From CAZDYP01 sp964509505 (lineage in GTDB: Bacteria; Chloroflexota; Anaerolineae; JACRMK01): a DNA stretch of 16,624 nucleotides. This document shows, piece after piece, positions 13,261 to 16,624 of this stretch; the first letter of the stretch is position 1; each line of letters begins with the position of its first letter. The notes beneath the pieces are model-generated. The model was not told where the DNA came from. It did not search any database and saw nothing but the letters and a program-made list of their open reading frames with translations. Where the stretch lies: the NCBI GenBank assembly GCA_964509505.1, contig CAZDYP010000123.1, positions 1 through 16,624 on the forward strand, read 5' to 3'. The translations under genes and the position numbers were made by a program.

Positions 13261-14786
13261 CGGGTCCTGCGGCGCTGTTGTATCCACACAGCTAGCATCA
13301 CCACAGCAATCAAGATGAGCGAAGGGACAGAGTTTTGCGCTAACAAGAGCAGTCGTTCTGTTTCGCTAGTCACCGAGCTGAAGGTCACTGTGGAGTAAGG
13401 CGTGTTGAATGTTGGCGCAGCGAGTGGTGTTGGGCGAGCTGTGGCAACGACCACCGGCGCTGCGGTGGTCGGGGTAGCCGTGGGCCAAACTACGGCGGGC
13501 AGTGCGGGCGCAGACGATTCGCCGCGCGCATACCAGATTTCGTATTGCCCTTTATCGGATTCAAAAATATGGGCGGCGTCTCGCACGAACCAAACGGCGT
13601 GCAATTGATTGCCTCTGCCGATTGCGATGCGCGGCCATTCGGGCGCATCGCCGCGTAAAGTCGTAAGCGTCGTGGGCCCTAACCAGCGTGAACCGTTCCA
13701 CAGCATGTGCAGAACGCTCAGGCTGGTTTGGTTTTTCGCGGTGCGCCCCACCATGATCAGATGCGTTTGGCCGGCGCTATCCGTTGCCATGGCGTAAGCG
13801 TCGAGCCGAGATTGATACACCGACCAAATGCCCCACACGCCGGGCAAGGTTTGGGGCGCTGACCACGTGCGTCCGCGGTCGCGCGACAGTTGATAAGATA
13901 GAGTGTCGTCGGGTATGTTCCACCAGACGACTACCAGCTTATCTTCCCCATCTAATCCGAGCGTGACGTTTCTCGCACTCGCGCCCACTGACGGGAATTT
14001 CAGCGGCGCTGACCAAGTCTTGCCTTGATCGTATGATACAGCATATCTAACGGTTGTGGGGTCAGCGAGTTGACCATAGGCGCCGCCTTTGCCCTCTTCC
14101 CAAACGACGTGCAAGTTGTTTTGCTTGTCTGCGACGAGCTGAGGTTTCGCGGCGCCTGTAATCGTGTCAGCCGTGATGTCAACGGGTTCTGACCAACTGA
14201 ACCCTTCGTCGTTGGATGAGCGATGGTAAAGGTGATAACAAATGGGACAATCGGGGCTATAGACATTCTCGGTATAAACGAGATGCAAAATGCCTTCTCC
14301 ATCTATGAGGAGGCGCGAGAAGTAGGCGACTTGGTCAGCGCTCATGATTTCGGGCGCTTGCCAAGCTACAGCCGTTAGCGCCGTGTCCGCGAAGGCTTGC
14401 GAATAATAGATGCTGGTGTAGCGACATGTCAGATGGAGGATACCGCGCTCATCCGCAAAAAGTGTTGGGCGTGTCGCTTCACTGCCGCTGGTTTGACGAA
14501 ACGCCACAATGTCGTTGATTGCGCTCCAGACTTGTCCATCTAAACTGGTGACGTAGTTCACGGTGTCGTAACCAGAGACGCCCGAACTCCAGACTACGTG
14601 CGCTCGGCCACTCGCGTCAGCGGCAACGTCGGGAAACCACGAACTTGAATCCTGTGATGACAAACGTATGGGGCGTGACCAAGTTGGAGCTTGCCCGTGA
14701 GTGGTGGATTGTGCGCTTAGCCATCCCAACCCCGTTACACATAAGACGATGAGGGTGCGCCAAGCATGAGAACGAAAGAAGCTCAT
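13257..14786 (-). CDS. Secreted Asp-box (BNR/sialidase-like) beta-propeller protein with C-terminal membrane anchor
   Basis: A 509-aa exported protein. Residues 1-31 form a signal peptide (RSHAWR, hydrophobic core, AQSTTHGQA). Asp-box motifs S-x-D-x-G-x-(T/S)-W are clear at 191-198 (SNDEGFSW), 251-258 (SYDQGKTW) and 301-308 (SRDRGRTW), with a degenerate copy at 81-87, interleaved with HVVW-type strands: the repeat pattern of sialidase-like propellers. I do not see the arginine triad and FRIP motif needed to call a true sialidase. A Thr/Pro linker (435-465) leads to a C-terminal span (487-503) ending QQRRRTR, so it is probably anchored facing outward. No LPXTG or PEP signal is present. Its stop overlaps the glycosyltransferase start, tying it to polysaccharide assembly, perhaps as a binding or trimming factor. 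A TATAAT hexamer sits five bases before the ATG. Confidence 0.85.
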   Translation of the reverse strand: MSFFRSHAWRTLIVLCVTGLGWLSAQSTTHGQAPTWSRPIRLSSQDSSSWFPDVAADASGRAHVVWSSGVSGYDTVNYVTSLDGQVWSAINDIVAFRQTSGSEATRPTLFADERGILHLTCRYTSIYYSQAFADTALTAVAWQAPEIMSADQVAYFSRLLIDGEGILHLVYTENVYSPDCPICYHLYHRSSNDEGFSWSEPVDITADTITGAAKPQLVADKQNNLHVVWEEGKGGAYGQLADPTTVRYAVSYDQGKTWSAPLKFPSVGASARNVTLGLDGEDKLVVVWWNIPDDTLSYQLSRDRGRTWSAPQTLPGVWGIWSVYQSRLDAYAMATDSAGQTHLIMVGRTAKNQTSLSVLHMLWNGSRWLGPTTLTTLRGDAPEWPRIAIGRGNQLHAVWFVRDAAHIFESDKGQYEIWYARGESSAPALPAVVWPTATPTTAAPVVVATARPTPLAAPTFNTPYSTVTFSSVTSETERLLLLAQNSVPSLILIAVVMLAVWIQQRRRTR

Positions 14787-14791
14787 ACGAG

Positions 14792-14797
14792 ATTATA
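14792..14797 (-). promoter_or_regulatory. Possible -10 box for a leaderless start
   Basis: TATAAT on the - strand ends six bases before the ATG at 14786 (five intervening bases), so transcription would begin at or next to the start codon. No good -35 hexamer is seen 16-18 bases upstream, and no Shine-Dalgarno sequence is present. The match could be chance in an AT-rich gap of 23 bases. Confidence 0.35.
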
Positions 14798-14809
14798 TCG
14801 TGATTCAAA

Positions 14810-16510
14810 CTAATGCTCTGATAAAACTATGGCGAGCGGACGGATCGCATATATCTTTACGTGGGGAGTGGCAAACACTTCCCTTGCCCAGCGCGCGTCG
14901 GTGGGTACGTAGCTGCCCAGCGCTTGCTCGGCAGAGCCAATGAAGACGTAATCCACACTGTATTGACGCAAGAGTTGTAGTCGTTGCGCGTCTGAGGCAT
15001 TGGGATTGAAGAACAGTTTCACCAATTCTTCTTTGCCATAAAAATCGAGTGTCTGCGCCCAATGCGCCAGAAACGCGTGCGCCCCCGTGTGTGCAGGAAT
15101 GTACTGTCCAATGGTCAACGAGCTCAATATGACGTCATCGCCGTTGGCGTTGGCTTCCAGCCAGTGCAGCGCCGCCACTTCGTCTTTATGCAAGTAATAG
15201 GGATAATCGTGACGCGCCAAGTCCACGAAGCGCCATGCCCATAGATAGACATTGGTCGGTAAGATGAGCAGCACCATGCCAATCACGACGAGACGTTGCA
15301 ACGTGTGCGGCGCCAGGGTGCGCGCTTGCAGGCGTTGCGCCAACCACGGTTGCACGTGACGGAAGAGGCTCTGGGTGGCGAGCAACGCAATCGGCACCTG
15401 CCAACCGTTCAGCATGTGAATCTGAAAATCCGTAGGCAAATAGGCGAGCAGGAATGACATCCAAAACCAACTCCACACGAACAGGTCGTTATCGCTGACG
15501 CCTTGCAAGCGAAACGCGGCGCGGGAGCGCAGGTTGCGTAGCCAGGTGTTGAACGCTGTCACCACCACCAAAATAAAAGCGGGGCCCAACAAAATGGGCA
15601 ATTGCCATGGCTTGGGCGTATAGACATCGGCGTTTGCAAACTGTTTCAAAACTTCTTTCCACAAGGGATCCAACGATGTGAGCAGCACGGCATAGAGCGC
15701 GGGCCAGCATGAGATGAGAGCGATGATAATGCCACTATGAATCAAATACCATGGCAGCCGACGATCACGCCACAACGACAACGCCGCATACGCAAACACA
15801 ATCCCATACACTAAGACCAAATCGTAAGCGTGTTGCCAGCCAAAGAATTGCGCGACCAAGCCTGCGACTACTGCATAGCGCAGTTGTCCTTTGCTCTGAC
15901 CGCGCAACACCAGATCGAAGACTAAAATGTATAAGGCAGCGCTGATAAAATGCGGATAGCCGAGAATACCCAGAAAGGTATTGCCTTCGGCGATAAAGAC
16001 CGTCAAGGGCCAAAGCAGTTCGCCTTGCGTAACGGTATATTTCAAGACGATGAGTATCCAACCGAGCCCCGAGGTAAAGGTCGCAATCAAGAATGCTGTG
16101 CGACGCAGTAGCGCGTCCTCAAAGTGCCACGCGCAGATGCGATAGACGAGCAATAAGAACAACAGCGCCGAACCGAAGCGCAAGATTTGGAACACACCCA
16201 CATAGCCCCAGCCCAATATTTGTCCCAAACGCCCCAAGCCCCACCACAACAAGTTGAAGAAGATGGCTTTGTTCGGTTCGGGCGTGAGCTTGTTCGCGGA
16301 TAGATTCGCATAGGTCAGCTCACGCATCCATGAGAAGTATTGACCGTGATCGGGCACGTCTAGCATGATACCCATGAACTGTTTGTCGGGTGGCGTGCTT
16401 ACATAACCGTAAACGTAGGGCAGCGTGGTCACTACCCATACAATGGCGATGATGCTCCAGACAAAACGCCATTCGGCAGCAGTGATGTTAGATGAACGAG
16501 AGGATGGCAT
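14810..16510 (-). CDS. Polytopic GT-C-like membrane protein
   Basis: A 566-aa protein with about ten to twelve hydrophobic segments between residues 15 and 425 and a soluble C-terminal part (about 440-566). After the first span comes a conserved-looking external loop with DVPDHGQYFSWMREL (51-65) and LTPEPN (75-80), the position where GT-C glycosyltransferases keep acidic catalytic residues. The C-terminal part reads HWLEANANGDDVILSS (449-464) and YVFIGSAEQALGSY (521-534), a pattern I recall in large Chloroflexota membrane protein families of the mannosyltransferase/YfhO type. It probably uses a lipid-linked sugar or acts on the lipid-linked chain, but donor and acceptor are unknown. It is the first gene of the polysaccharide block in this window, 23 bases before the Asp-box gene. 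No Shine-Dalgarno sequence precedes the ATG; 7-base repeats end near it. Confidence 0.8.
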   Translation of the reverse strand: MPSSRSSNITAAEWRFVWSIIAIVWVVTTLPYVYGYVSTPPDKQFMGIMLDVPDHGQYFSWMRELTYANLSANKLTPEPNKAIFFNLLWWGLGRLGQILGWGYVGVFQILRFGSALLFLLLVYRICAWHFEDALLRRTAFLIATFTSGLGWILIVLKYTVTQGELLWPLTVFIAEGNTFLGILGYPHFISAALYILVFDLVLRGQSKGQLRYAVVAGLVAQFFGWQHAYDLVLVYGIVFAYAALSLWRDRRLPWYLIHSGIIIALISCWPALYAVLLTSLDPLWKEVLKQFANADVYTPKPWQLPILLGPAFILVVVTAFNTWLRNLRSRAAFRLQGVSDNDLFVWSWFWMSFLLAYLPTDFQIHMLNGWQVPIALLATQSLFRHVQPWLAQRLQARTLAPHTLQRLVVIGMVLLILPTNVYLWAWRFVDLARHDYPYYLHKDEVAALHWLEANANGDDVILSSLTIGQYIPAHTGAHAFLAHWAQTLDFYGKEELVKLFFNPNASDAQRLQLLRQYSVDYVFIGSAEQALGSYVPTDARWAREVFATPHVKIYAIRPLAIVLSEH

Positions 16511-16624
16511 AAGTTAGTAATTGGTAATTGGTGATGGGGTAGCACAGCAATTACGAATGACTATTGACTTTTGACAAATTGATGTCACGGTAAAAATGCT
16601 GATTTTGCGAGTAAATTCAAGCAA
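16511..16624. other. Leader upstream of the GT-C-like gene, with heptad repeats
   Basis: This non-coding edge holds two 7-base periodic tracts: GTAATTG twice (16517-16523, 16524-16530) followed by a GTGATGG variant, and TGAC at 16558, 16565 and 16572, exactly seven bases apart. No clear promoter hexamers were found. The upstream neighbour lies outside the window. Confidence 0.55.

Noticed and set aside
13257..13350. Sortase or exosortase sorting signal at the end of the Asp-box protein
   Set aside because: A span and Arg tail are present, but neither LPXTG nor PEP precedes the span; a plain membrane anchor is simpler.
13257..14786. True exo-sialidase assignment for the Asp-box protein
   Set aside because: Asp-boxes are clear, but the FRIP motif and catalytic Arg triad were not recognisable, so only the fold-level call is made.
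1335..16624. CRISPR array in the repeat-rich gaps
   Set aside because: Repeats are 7-base heptads or inverted arms, without 23-40 base direct repeats separated by unique spacers, and no cas gene is present.

Overview
The window looks like a piece of a Chloroflexota chromosome, probably from the Anaerolineae or a nearby class. This is inferred from several traits together, since no rRNA or other phylogenetic marker is present. The traits are Thr/Pro-rich TPTP linkers in surface proteins, a four-cysteine N-terminal module ahead of a single membrane span, a polytopic GT-C-like protein with a TPEP motif, an actinobacterial-type (class I) xylose isomerase, and intergenic DNA rich in short heptad repeats and palindromes. 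The sequence is moderately GC-rich, and coding density is high with no tRNA, rRNA, CRISPR or transposase gene.

Left half, + strand (168-6278): five genes that read as a carbohydrate-catabolism block. They are xylose isomerase (xylA), a Gfo/Idh/MocA-type sugar dehydrogenase, an Old Yellow Enzyme-family flavin oxidoreductase with a three-cysteine tail, a DUF993 (dihydrodipicolinate synthase/aldolase-like TIM barrel) protein, and a YndJ-family membrane protein whose start overlaps the DUF993 stop as ATGA. The first three gaps are filled by repeats: heptad arms after xylA, a 184-bp element with inverted ends after the dehydrogenase gene, and a hairpin of the CTTTGTG/CTTCGTG family after the flavoprotein gene. 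No xylulokinase, transporter or regulator is visible, and the combination is not a textbook xylose pathway.

Right half, - strand (16510 down to 6293): a cell-surface polysaccharide block. In transcription order it holds a GT-C-like membrane protein, a secreted Asp-box (BNR) protein with a C-terminal anchor, a GT4 glycosyltransferase, a polyprenyl-phosphate sugar phosphotransferase that would start repeat-unit assembly on the lipid carrier, and a fused Wzz/tyrosine kinase that would control chain length. The last four are tightly packed or overlapping. After a 273-bp gap containing a 164-bp palindromic, MITE-like element comes a modular surface protein: Cys4 module, membrane span, DNRLRE-like domain, 42-residue repeats and PD40 propeller blades. 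It converges on the YndJ gene with only 14 bp between the stops. No flippase or polymerase (Wzx/Wzy) lies inside the window, so the cluster probably continues beyond the right edge.

Points most worth a second look are the xylA/Gfo-Idh/OYE/DUF993/YndJ gene set as a possible undescribed sugar route, the palindromic and heptad repeats that run almost up to several start codons, the Cys4-PD40 surface protein, and possible leaderless starts.
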